A stretch of 64,000 nucleotides of DNA from Viscum album (taxonomy: Eukaryota; Streptophyta; Magnoliopsida; Santalales; Viscaceae): the NCBI GenBank assembly GCA_963277665.1, contig OY728137.1, positions 1,172,384,670-1,172,448,669 on the forward strand, read 5' to 3'. The position numbers and the translations under genes are program-made. The notes below the pieces were generated by a model. That model was not told the DNA's origin. It did no database searches and saw only the letters and a program-made list of their open reading frames with translations. Every line of letters starts with the position of its first letter. Within the stretch, counting starts at the first letter, position 1. Of the stretch, positions 49,168 to 60,475 are shown piece by piece.

Positions 49168-50177
49168 AGAAGACCGAGGAAAAAATGAGGTGGTGAGAAG
49201 TGAGAGGAATGCATAAGAAATATCTTACATACTAGATCAAAGAGAACAAGGAAGAACCATAGAGCACTTACACTGTGAACCCAAGAGCCTCAAGAAGATC
49301 ATTCTTGGAGAAAAAATTCAAGATTTTCTTATGTGAATCATTAACTCTCTGTCAACTCATGAAGAAGAACACCTCAGTACTTGGAAGCTAAATCCTATTG
49401 TTGTGAAACTCTGTTTTGAGGACAACTTTTAGAGAAAAACTCGTACTATAATTTATAAACTAAATCTTATAATATTAGCTGTCTTTTGTTCCTTTATTTT
49501 TACATTTATGAGTAGTGTGAGTGTTTGTCTATTACACACACTGTCTTTTGTTCTTGAACTAGAGGATACTGAAAATCCTCAAATCAAACTTCACTTACAC
49601 ATTATTTCCCATGTGTAACTATAGAATAGACCGTGTGTGGTCTGTATTGTTTTTTTCATGAAGAACTATGGTAGAGGGTGTAAGACCTAAACAATTTTTG
49701 AAAATTGCTATAAAGCCCGACATAGGTTGTGTATCAATTTTATTATTTATATAAACTGATTGGTGGCAGGTGATCACTAAGTGGAGAGGATTAAGTCTCA
49801 GTTTGAGACTAAACATCTTGTTTAACTCTGTCTGTGTACTATATTTACTGATACTCTGTTTTTCTATTTTTTGCTACTCATAATTTTATCAATCAAAAAA
49901 TGGATTTTGCATTGCCATTGATAGTTAGTTCTAGTTAGTGTGTATATGTGTTTAATTCATTAAACCTGTTTCAAAAGTTAAAGAAGCTTTTTACACTGAT
50001 TCAACTGAGGACTAATCATCCTTTAAGAAACATGTTGACCAACTAAGCATTTAAATCTCTACTTTCCTAATTAACAGGTCCATTTCAATATTCGGAGATC
50101 TTTACTATAATGGTTTTAACAGAAATTTTAAGTAGGAACCCAATTCACCCCCTCTTGAGATTCCACTCTAATCAAAT

Positions 50178-51516
50178 ATTATTATTCTGAATTGTTTATA
50201 TGTAAGGATTTATTGGAGAACATTTATCATCCACGTACATTTTTCCTGTAAATATTTTCCAAAATATTTTTAATATTATCCTACAAATTTTTAAATACCC
50301 TTTAACAAATGTATGACTTTTTATAAAATGGTTAAATCTTTTTTTTTTCATTTTCTAAATGAAGTAAACTATTACTTTTTCAATGGAATATATGATTTTA
50401 AAACTTCTATAGAATGGGAAGCATTTTTTACTATAAATACTCTTTAATTTTTTCAATATTCCTTTGCATGTTTACATGGTTATTTTCAAATGAAATGTGT
50501 CCATATAGAATTGTGATTCTTTTTAAATAAATTATTACAAATTAATGAGGTTATTTTAATCAAAAAAATCAATGATTTTATAATAGTATTTTCATCTTTG
50601 TCAACATCCTCTATGGAATATTATATTTAATTTATGTTAATTTCATATGATATCATTTATCATAATTAATGGACTGTTTTATAATTAGTTAGACTACAGA
50701 TGATCCATTTTGATACCATTAATGTTTGATGATTCAAGTATTCACAATCAGTATGATAGTTTTCTAATGTTAATGTTTATGTTGTTTATGATTACACTAT
50801 TTCATATGATGAAAGAATTGGACATAGTAAGTGATTGTTGGGGCCATATATATCCTGCCAATGCATTGGTAGCTCTCATGAGACGAAATAAGTTTCCGAA
50901 AAACCCTTCATGTGTGTTTCCAATAAGTTTTAAATGGTTAACAGGATAGATCTCAACACAAATCAGACTGGTTTCTACACATAGACATAAACTATCATGA
51001 GGATAGATCATGATAGTGTATATATTGATGATGGATCTTGATAGTAAATATGTCCAACATTATGCGTTCCATAATAATTTTTATTCCATGTGATTATAAG
51101 ATTAGTTAGAATATCCCTATTTAAGGTTCCTACCACTTCTGATTATTAAAATTGAATATGTATTAGTTATTTACCTTCCCATATTATTTCTTCCATATTT
51201 ACTCATATCTTCCATTGTACGCTTACCCTTACTATCCATTTTATCTCATCCCTGTCATATGTGTCATTTTTTTCCTAGGATTCTGAGAAGTATGTTATGA
51301 CAGATATGTAGGGTCACACAAAGTTGTAATAATTTTAGACTCAATGAAATTCAATGTGTATTTTATGATTCAAAATATAATTTATATTACAATTGTGTAT
51401 TTAGTTCACTGAGAATATTAAAATATTTGGTACTTTGGCATGTTATTTCATGTATCCTATTCCAATATACTAAATTAAGGGACTAGATCCGAGATACAGT
51501 ATCAAAATTTTTATAG
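50178..51516 (+). repeat. Gypsy-A 5' LTR, second part
   Basis: Starting with the ATTAT duplicate, this continues the LTR and aligns with 56744-58088. Landmarks are TTGTTTATATGTAAG against TTGTTTATACGTAAG, the TGTCAACATCCTC block near 50600 against TGTCAACATAATA near 57172, CATTAATGAATCGGTAG-type sequence near 50860 against 57430, and TCCTAGGATTC near 51275 against 57846. The end is set by the primer-binding site just downstream. A 79-codon frame (50710-50949) has no domain. Confidence 0.8.
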
Positions 51517-51517
51517 T

Positions 51518-51528
51518 AAGTATCAGAG
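51518..51528 (+). promoter_or_regulatory. Gypsy-A primer-binding site
   Basis: AAGTATCAGAG follows the 5' LTR and matches the TGGTATCAGAGC initiator tRNA-Met complement except at the first two bases. Confidence 0.65.
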
Positions 51529-52199
51529 ATAGTTTATTAAAAACCATGGAAACTATATTTATAAATCAAAGATTACAGTACATAAACCTAATATAGAATT
51601 TGTGGATAAGTATAGAAGAACATAATATAATTTTTTTAAGGTGATGATTATGTGGTTCTTTCTATAAATACATCCATTTCTAGATACTATAAGTTAATGT
51701 GGTTCTAGTATAGATGTACATAGGGGTAATAACTCTGACAAGGTGTATTGGGAATTACTCGGCCTAACCAGGTATATGACAACAGGCCTTACAATGCACT
51801 TGGTTCAACACTCATAAGGTATATGCTTATTATAAGCTAAATTTTCTTTATAAACCATTGTGAAGGATATAAGAGTAAATATGCCCCCAAACAATCTGTG
51901 TTTATTATAATGACATTAGGTATGCATAAAATTTTCAATTTATTTTAAGTATTATTTTTAATATTATACATTATGGTATGATCTAACCAAGTGTATGTAA
52001 TCATATGAAATGGAACCTTGTAGAAAGAATGTCATCCTCACTGATGCACATAATCCAAAAAGTAAGAAGAATCATATCTTTCATGGTCTTATGCCAATAT
52101 TTCAACAGGAAATAGTTTCCCAAGTATTATCATCATATGAGTACACAGTATCATGTGATAGTGGGATAGGAATAGAGTAGAATAAGTATTATATATTTT

Positions 52200-52525
52200 T
52201 GGGGGAAGCAAGAGAATAAATAAAATCTTGGAAAAATATGTATAAAAGGAATAAGTGGACGAAGAATTTTCCAACATGTAAAAATTATGGAAATAATCAC
52301 CTTGGTGCATGGTTAAAAGTAATGGGATTTCGCTACAAGTGTGGAGAGAAAGTATATTATTCTTGGGATTGTAATCAAAAGAAAAATGATTTTAATGTAC
52401 AATGAACTAACTATAAGCACATAGGACACTGTGAAAATCCTTTTCACTTGTGTCAAAGGGATATACTCAAAAAGAGGCTAACGTATTATGGTAAAGATTA
52501 TGCTACTACCACGAATGAAGAATAA
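52200..52525 (+). pseudogene. Gypsy-A gag zinc-knuckle remnant
   Basis: Translation gives CKNYGNNHLGAWLKVMGF, then YKCGEKVYYSWDCNQKK and later GHCENPFHLC, three degenerate C/H clusters of zinc-knuckle type. The second equals the YYNCGEKCH knuckle of Gypsy-B gag (about 38230-38260). The upstream capsid domain is not recognisable in 51530-52200. In the family the knuckles bind the genomic RNA. Stops are present. Confidence 0.65.
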
Positions 52526-53638
52526 TTATTAATGTGATTATGTTTGGATTTAATAAATATTTCATTTGATTATTTTATCAATGACATACTGGTTATAATA
52601 ATTATCGAATATAATATGATTGTGTTGTATTAATATATCATTGAGGATTTTAGATCTTATATTTAATGTAACCATTGACCATGAAAAGTGACTCGGTAGC
52701 AAGTTTGAATTATTGGAAAACATATGGATGATGGAAAGATAACCCTTTATATGTTTTAGAGACTGATATAATGATGTTGGAATAAAGTGATGTTTGATTT
52801 GGAAAAAGTAATTCATATAGAACTAACAACTTTTTAAGTATTAATTTTTTGTTGGAAAATTAGTTTATGCCATTATTAATAGAGTTTGAAAAAAAATTGG
52901 ATTTAAGAAATATATCAAATAATATATGTTCCATTTAAGGAATAATTAAGCATTCATGTTTTCAATAATGTTTTATTTCACCTTAATATATGATGAAGGT
53001 ATTCACATGTTTTGAATATGAAAGATAAAAGTTTCTTCTTGTCGTGGAAAGATTAATGATAAGTTAATTTTGGATGAATTAACTTATTATTGGATGGTTT
53101 AAGATGATATTTGGAAAAGGTTTTAGAGGGTAATGTCTTAATTCACCATATTATGCAACATGTTCAATATAAATAGTTCATGGGAAAATAAAAGGATAAG
53201 ATTGTGCTTATAGAATAATATCAAATAATTAAATTTCTCTATAATAATTTAGAGTGAAATAAATTATAAACTATAGTAAAAGAATAAATTAAATGTTAAT
53301 TTTTGTTGAATATATGGTATTTTAAATCAATGCATAGTTATGACTATGAGGCCCCCAAATTTCCCATGATCATTAAATTTCTTGTGATTGATGACCTTAT
53401 TCACAACCTATAAATATTTATTCTTTTCCTCTATGTATGTATCTCATATTTCCACTAATGTCCTCTTATTAGAAATCCTAGTTTTGTGGTCACCTTCACA
53501 TTTCAATTTCCTACTTATTAATAATATGTGTCATTAACCCTATTGGTATTGTGGGTTCTTTAAGAGTAGAATTTTCAAATATGAACTCTTGATTACTGGG
53601 ATCAAGTTTAAATTATGGGGATGCAATTTTATTAATGT
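52526..53638 (+). other. Rest of the Gypsy-A interior, pol mostly deleted
   Basis: About 1.1 kb separates gag from the polypurine tract, where Gypsy-B has roughly 4 kb of protease, RT, RNase H, integrase and chromodomain. I recognise no catalytic motif. This suggests one or more large internal deletions, or a non-autonomous derivative of the family. Confidence 0.6.
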
Positions 53639-53646
53639 GGGGAGAA
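53639..53646 (+). promoter_or_regulatory. Gypsy-A polypurine tract
   Basis: GGGGAGAA directly precedes the 3' LTR start TGTTACAC; the wider context is AATGTGGGGAGAA. Confidence 0.75.
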
Positions 53647-56600
53647 TGTTACACAAATATAATTTAATATATTTTTATTCTTAAATAAATTAATTATATT
53701 CTATATCTTTTAATTCATGGAACAGTAAGAAATATTATCTTACATGGAGGATAAACATTCTTACATAGATTACGTAAGATTAAGTTTTATCACCATTTAA
53801 TGGCGCGCAAATTTTAAAAATAAATTTTTCAAATTTTGGAAATTTTATTTTAAAAAAACATCATTTTTGAATTTGGAATTTCAAAATCAGATTAGGATAA
53901 ATTTTTCATATTTTTTTACGAAGATTCAATTTTTTGATGAATAGAGAAAATTGGTGCCTTTTAGTTAAAAAAGCCTTTTCGTTTAACTAATTATTATAAT
54001 TTATTTTTAATTTTGGAGTCAAAATAGATCAATTATACATAAATTAATCTATTATTGTTCATTATAATCATTTTTATATTAAAATTATATATTAAAACTT
54101 ATTTAACTTTTGAAAATTTGTTTTTACTCTCCTTCTCCCCATGTTTGTGGGATTGTCATTAAACATAATTTTTCAACCTATGTGAATTGAATTTTTAAAA
54201 ACATACATACATGGTTGTAATCAATATGATATATAGATTCTAATAAGATCAACTTAATTTTATGATATTATGAATAGTAACTTAGTTGATTTTTTATTTA
54301 CCATGGTTAAAGGTAAATCTCGTAATTATATGTAAAAATAATATTCAAAATTTTATAAAATTACCCTAAAACTTGTCCTAATTTCATATAATGCGTGAGT
54401 ATTGACAAAAATCATATTTGGTAATCAATTATATTTATTTAAGAAACTTGGGAGAGAATGTGACATTTGTTATATTTTATTTAAATATAAGATAAAATGT
54501 CATATTCGTATTTTCAATAACAATACATTTTTTAATATAGGGTCATACAAAAGAAAAATTCGACTAAAAATTATAATTTTAAAGATAATTTTTTTTTCGA
54601 TATAATTTTAATTAATTTATAATTTCTAGTGGAAAATTATTTATCATAAATTTGGAAACAATGATGAATCAATAATGGATAAAATAAAAAAATAATCAAA
54701 TAAATGATATTAAAATATATATATTTAAATATAATTTGAGGTATTTAATTCCATCCAAGAATTTTGAGGATTAATTTGACATGTTAATAATTTTTTATAA
54801 GTCTATGTTCGAATATATCTTACTTTTTTGATTTTTGTATAAGATAAAATAATGAATTTTTTCAAAATTAACAGTAATAAAATTTTGAAGTAAATAAAAT
54901 AGTATTAGATGATATAATATATCAAAAAATATAAAATTCATCCTAAAGATTTGTAAAAGTCTTAAAATGTAATAAATGACTCATTTACCCATTATATAAA
55001 ATGTTATAGTAATAATATAAACCGAAAATATATAAATTACATGATATCATGGTATGAGTTAAATGGGTTAAATAAGGGTAAAAACAAAAGGTTAAAGATT
55101 AAAAACTTACAAAAAAAATTTCCAATATTTATTGGATGAAGGGGGTTCTAAAATTATCACCTTAATATCGAATTGGTGTTATTTAATGGGCACATAACCA
55201 TGAAAAGAACTTATACATTATCTAAAGTCAAACATTGTTAAAAATATCATTCTTTTGTATTTAATATTTTTTAGGTGTCCACAATGGGAAAATATAAATA
55301 TATAAATGAATATAAATGCATATATTTATAATAATGAAATTAATTTCATTATTTAATTTTATATATAATTTTTATAAATTCTATAATTACCTTAAATGCA
55401 TCTTCAATGTTAAAACAATATTTATTTAATTAACGGAAAAATAATATAAATGATTTTAATATTATTAATTTTGATATGTTTTGTAAAAAATAAACTGTAT
55501 ACATAATTTAATATATATATAACATGTATTAGAGATTTTATAAATAATTATATTTGAACTCTCACTGTATCATGAAGAAATTAAACTCAAATTAAACAAA
55601 TGGTATCAAAATTTACAATAATGATATTTTATGAAATTATATTATTATTAAATTATTTAAAAATCACAAAAAAGAAATATAATCACAATGGGGAAATGAT
55701 ATTTCCTAAAATGTCTTCCCCCGTTCATTTCTATATCATTTATATCTTTTGGTATATATAATTGCCTTATTATATGATAATATTTTGAGGATTTTCAAAA
55801 GTGTCCCTCGCCTTTAATGAAATGGAACCTCCTCTCTTACATCCTCATACTACATTGAGCCTTTTATCTTGAAAATATTATGACCATTTATCATCCCAAC
55901 ATTCCTATCCAAGTTATTTAGGTTATTGTTTTTCAAAAATTCCAAATCTATATCCCTTGAAAAGAGATCTAAAGGATGTGCACCTAGGAAGAGGTAATTG
56001 TTTTACCCACTCATTCAAGTTCATTTTTTCTTGAACTTACACTTGAAGTATTTTTCACATAATAACTCAATAACTCTAGTATCATATATATTTTGAGTTT
56101 TTATTATGATTATGGTAAAATCATATTCCTCCTTTTATCCATCCTATGAAAAAAAAGAATCATATGTACATATGTACGGCTTACCATCTCCATGTCGTGC
56201 GGTAAATTTGTTCGTCACCAAATTATTTGGATGGGTATAATTATAAATATAATGGATATAAATAACAAATAAAACATGACATGGATTCATTATAATTAAT
56301 ATACACCCTAATTTTTTACCCTTTTACCATTAATAGAATGATATTGTCGCTCGTGCGTACGTACGACTTGTCGTCTCGATGACGCGATGTGATTTATTTT
56401 CAATATTAACCATTCCTCAATGATTATAATAATTTATATAATGATTAAATGTTATATATTTGAACTTAATATCATTCTAAAGATAAATAATAATATCATA
56501 TTCATAATAAACTAGACTTACACTAGAAAACATGCATAGGAAATTAAATTAGTTAACACCCGAAATAAGGATAATAATGAAATATTACTAACAAAATTCT

Positions 56601-58088
56601 TTAAGAAGATCATATACGATATCATAAAATAATTATGGTTATGGTTATATTATATTTTAATAACATTTTTTAAACCATTACACATGATTTTAACAAACAT
56701 TCAATTGAAGGAAAGTACAAGGTTAGAGTTACTTCACAATCTCATTATTATTCGAGATTGTTTATACGTAAGTATCTAGTGTGGCACACTTATCATCCAT
56801 GTTCATGTTTCTTATATATTTTTTTAAAAATTATTTTTTATATGATCCTCTAAATGTTAAAATTCTTTTTACCCATGTTTGAATTTTTAAAAAATGGTAT
56901 GAAATTAATATTTTTATTTCATTTTCCAAATGAGCTACCTTGTGACTTTTGTTATGGACTGAATGTTTTTTTCACTTATGTGGTGTGATCAGCCTTTTCC
57001 ACCATCATGAAACATTAAAAAAAATTAATCTTACTTTTCAAGTATACAATGTTCTTTTAAAATAAAAATTTTTCATCTATAATCTCCTTGCTTTTTAAAT
57101 AAATTATTCCAAAGTAAAAAAGGACATTTCTATCCAAAAATTCAATAATATTTTTTATTATTTTCATCCATGTCAACATAATATATTGAATATTATGATT
57201 ATTTAATGTTAATACATTATGATATAAATTATGACATTTCATTTAATGTCTTCAGACAAGTTTGACTGTGGATGTTCTATTTTGATACTATTCAGGGTTT
57301 ATGGTCTCAGTATTGACATTTTGTATTATTGATTTTCAATACTAATGTTTATGTTGTTTTTGTATCACTATTTTCTTATGAAGAATGAATTAGAAATATT
57401 AATTGGTGGGTGGTGTCTATTAAAGCCCATTAATGAATCGGTAGGTGTCATGAGATGAAATCAGTTGGTGAAAACCCCTTCCTATTTGTTTCCATGAATT
57501 TTTAAATTATCAAGAGTATAAATCTTAACTCAAACCAGAAAGGTTTCTACCCAAAAACACAAACTTTCATGAGGATATTCCTAAAAAATATCTATCATTA
57601 TGATTGATCTAGATACTTAAAACATCCAATATTATGCATTTTTTCATTACTATTTTTTCATGTGATTATCTGATTAGTTAGAATATTCACGATTTTGTTT
57701 CATAGCTCATGTGATTATTTAAATGGATTGTCTATCATTGATTTACCATGAAATATTGGTTATTACATATTTAATTATAGAATCTATTGTATACTTACCC
57801 TCACTGAGAATTTTATATCATCAAATTCATATGTTTCATTTTTCTCCTAGGATTCCTAGAAGTATATTACAATTGATATAGAGGGTTACAAAAAGGGGGA
57901 ATAATTGAAAATGTAATGATATTATTCTTTCATTTTAAGTTTCAAAATGTAATTTTGATTACCAATATGTATCTAGTTTAACTAGACAACTAAAATATTA
58001 TGTTCATTGGGATGTTATTTTGTGTATATTATTCCAATGTATTAAAATAATTCATCAGCTCCGAGCTTTTAGGGTTAAGGTCGTTACA
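53647..58088 (+). repeat. Gypsy-A 3' LTR
   Basis: This is a complete 4.44 kb LTR from TGTTACACAA to GTCGTTACA. It is not interrupted and so records the empty site of the copia insertion at 56741-56755 (a single ATTAT). It contains the CG-rich motif pair at 56160-56395. Frames at 54402-54605 and 57057-57242 have no domain. Confidence 0.85.
56160..56395 (+). promoter_or_regulatory. Duplicated CG-rich LTR motif (Gypsy-A 3' LTR)
   Basis: Copies at 56160-56205 (GTACGGCTTACCATCTCCAT) and 56350-56392 (CGCTCGTGCGTACGTACGAC then GTCTCGATGACGCGATGTG). The second copy holds at least eight CG dinucleotides in about 45 bp, in an LTR that otherwise has almost none. Confidence 0.5.
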
Positions 58089-58469
58089 ATTATATATTCC
58101 AAAAAGATTAAAATAATAAAATTAAATAAAAATTCCGGAAAAAACTAGAGTATAATACATATTGCGGTGTTTAAACGATAAAATTGATATAATTTCCTTT
58201 AATAAATTTTTTTCATAGAAAATCTTGAAATGAAATTAAATTGTTGCCTAAACCCTTACCGCTTTGGTTACATTTGAATCACAACCCCTTGAAATAAATA
58301 ACATAAAATGAAACATAAAATACAATTAATATAAATATATTCATATTATAACATATAAAGGATACGGATATACACTACAATAATGAAACTAGTGGTGAAT
58401 GTAGAATATGTCTCATAGAAAAAATGATTCAAGAAACCCTTACCTCAACTCTAAAGTGCTTCATAAGTT
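58089..58469. other. Orphan segment at the Gypsy-A 3' border
   Basis: This lies between the Gypsy-A 3' end (TTACA) and the point where the Gypsy-C LTR resumes. It has no counterpart in the Gypsy-B LTR at the equivalent position (about 18485-18497) that I can see. It contains two AAACCCTTACC blocks (58249 and 58434) about 185 bp apart. It could be a filler at a rearranged junction, a fragment of another LTR, or sequence specific to Gypsy-C. Confidence 0.45.
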
Positions 58470-60475
58470 ATTTTAAACTCTTGTATATTAAATTTCAATT
58501 TATTATAAATATATTAAATAACCTTATTTATACTTAATATATCACATATTATTCACTTATAACATCTTATCATACATTTATTAATAATTATACATTGAAA
58601 TCATTATTCCAGGTGATAATTGTATTGGTTTTCTTACAGGTTTTGATTTGTAAGTATTGATCCTTCCATATTTATCATGTTTATATAATATTCATAATGT
58701 TAATTATGTAGTTTATATTTTATTATTACTTAATATCACCAGTAGTTTACATATTTTAATCATTCATTTTTGGAAATTTAAAACATCACTCCTGAAGGTA
58801 GAAAAACCAAACTATTTAGAGTGTGTTATAAAGGCCAAATGAGTAAGGGAATGAAAATCTATATTAATAATTTAATATTAACATAATATTAATAATATAG
58901 TTATTTTTATATTTATTCATTAAATAAATTTTATAAACACCTATTCAAGGTGTATATTTAAAATTAAAGATGTCTCTCATAGATATGTTAATCCATACAT
59001 ATACATGAATCATACTTTAATATTTTATGAAGAAAATGTAAAAAAAAAGATAGTATTTTAAATCTCTGGAATAATTATTATCTAAAAAATATCACAAATA
59101 TTTATTAAATCCATCACTATATAATGGGATGATTTGTGGTGATGGAAAATGAATCATATCACTATGTGGAGCTGGTAGATTGGATATACATGCATGCTAT
59201 ACTTTTCATTTACCATTTGATGTAAAAGAGGTATAAAATAGTTTTCAAATAATCATAAAAAATTGTAATTATATTTATTCTAATATATTAATTATTTTAA
59301 GATAAATAAAACATATTTATATTAAGTATAAAAATAAATAATCTTTGAAAGAGTCGGGTGAGATGAATACCTTCTCTTTGACATACCTACTTTATCTTAT
59401 ATCTTAAGACATCAAGGGATGGTCTTTAGGAAATACCAAAATAAAAACAAACCAAGGGAAGGAAACTTTAAGGGTTTTTAGGTTGGTATTTTCTGAGATA
59501 TTAGGTTCAATGATTCTCAATAATTGTGGATAAGATGTTCAATTTTATTAGTGAGGGAAGGGTCCAACTTGGGACTCCATAAAATATTTATTTTATATAA
59601 TTTCATTTTATTGTGAAAGTGGAACCAAATAACAATTAATTATATGTAAATATAATATATTATTGAAATATGTTTACAGAATAATATTTATCCAGGTTTA
59701 TGAGGCATTTTTACCCTTATCATTTAGTTTAACCATCTCCGTTAACCCGTTTTAATCCCAACCATTATAATGAGTTTTTATTATTTTTGTTATTTATTAT
59801 GACTAAAAATGAATGTGGCCTCATTACCAAATTTTTAAATGATAATTCAAGATAGGTAATAATTTTTATCAAATTGAATTATTAAATGTCTAATAAATAA
59901 AATTGAAATATTTTCCAAAAATGCAATGAAACCCATTTTTATATAAATTAATTTTTAAGCATAAAAGTGAATTTACATTTATTATTTTACATGTAAAAAT
60001 ATATTAAATAAATGATAAAATATTTTATTTAATTAAAAATTCTATTGAATAGATATTTATTTAATTTATTTTGTTGGAAACACATAGGGCACAAATATTT
60101 TTTAACAAAAACAACTATTTTTTACATTAAAATGATTTTATTTTCTTACATAACCAATTGATAACCAATGATTTGTGTAAAAGATAATGATTATATATTT
60201 ATTTAGTCTTATTCATACACTCAAATTCAACACCTTGGAGATAACTATCACATTAAATAATAATATTTCAGTAGTATATCACGGCTTCTTTAAGCTCAGT
60301 GTTGCATACAAAGAATATTGTCATAGACATCATATTTAATTAATGAAAAATATATAAAAAAACTAATGGTGTTAAATTATATATCCATTATAATAATTTA
60401 TCACATGAAATTCCATCACTACAATAAAAAAATATGAGAATACTTTTTGCTCATCACATCATCATATTCCCACAT
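58470..60475 (-). repeat. Gypsy-C 3' LTR, second part
   Basis: It resumes the LTR order of Gypsy-B from about 18497: CTCTTGTATATTAAATTT near 58479 against CCTGTATAATAGTCAAA, then the block GTATTGGTTTTCTTACAGGTT near 58623 against CTGATTCGTTTTCCTTTATA. The CG-motif remnant lies near 59150-59205 (now AT-richer, matching 18785-18835), and GCTCAGTGTTGCATACAAAG near 60294 matches 20850-20870. The inner end is placed near 60475 (CACATTACTTCC against GTTACATTATTCC). Divergence is high. Confidence 0.6.

Larger units (their letters stand above)
11656..50177 (+). mobile_element. Sirevirus-like Ty1/copia retrotransposon (split by Gypsy-B)
   Basis: LTRs of 1.9 kb (11656-13575) and 1.8 kb (48353-50177) flank a gag-protease-integrase-RT-RNase H order, which is the copia arrangement, followed by about 3.3 kb holding a third, env-like frame. 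The primer-binding site TTGGTATCA matches initiator tRNA-Met, and the polypurine tract is AAAAAGGGGGAGA. TSD ATTAT is present at 11651-11655 and 50178-50182. The uninterrupted sister LTR of Gypsy-A at 56741-56755 shows the empty site with a single ATTAT. Long LTRs, the extra 3' frame and these priming sites match the sirevirus (SIRE/Maximus) lineage. The 3' end reads CAAAT rather than the canonical CA. All frames carry stops, so it is inactive. Confidence 0.85.
48353..50177 (+). repeat. Copia 3' LTR
   Basis: It aligns with 11656-13575 throughout and contains a tandem array (48534-48955) and a TATA box (49160-49167). It is about 95 bp shorter than the 5' LTR. It ends AATCAAAT against the ATTAT target duplication. 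Confidence 0.85.
8671..58088 (+). mobile_element. Gypsy-A: Ty3/gypsy element, plus strand, interior largely deleted
   Basis: Two plus-oriented LTRs begin TGTTACA (8671 and 53647). The 3' copy ends GTCGTTACA at 58088. The 5' copy, after removing the copia insertion, is about 4.3 kb; the 3' copy is 4.44 kb. A primer-binding site resembling the initiator-tRNA-Met complement follows the 5' LTR (51518-51528), and a purine tract precedes the 3' LTR (53639-53646), so orientation is firm. Only 2.1 kb lies between the LTRs, against about 5 kb in Gypsy-B, and only gag zinc knuckles are recognisable. No matching 5 bp TSD is visible (GCTTA left, ATTAT right). It sits in the LTR of Gypsy-C, a member of the same family. 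Confidence 0.8.

Noticed and set aside
50710..50949. 79-codon frame with hydrophobic residues
   Set aside because: It lies inside the Gypsy-A LTR and is not kept open in the sister LTR near 57290-57530.
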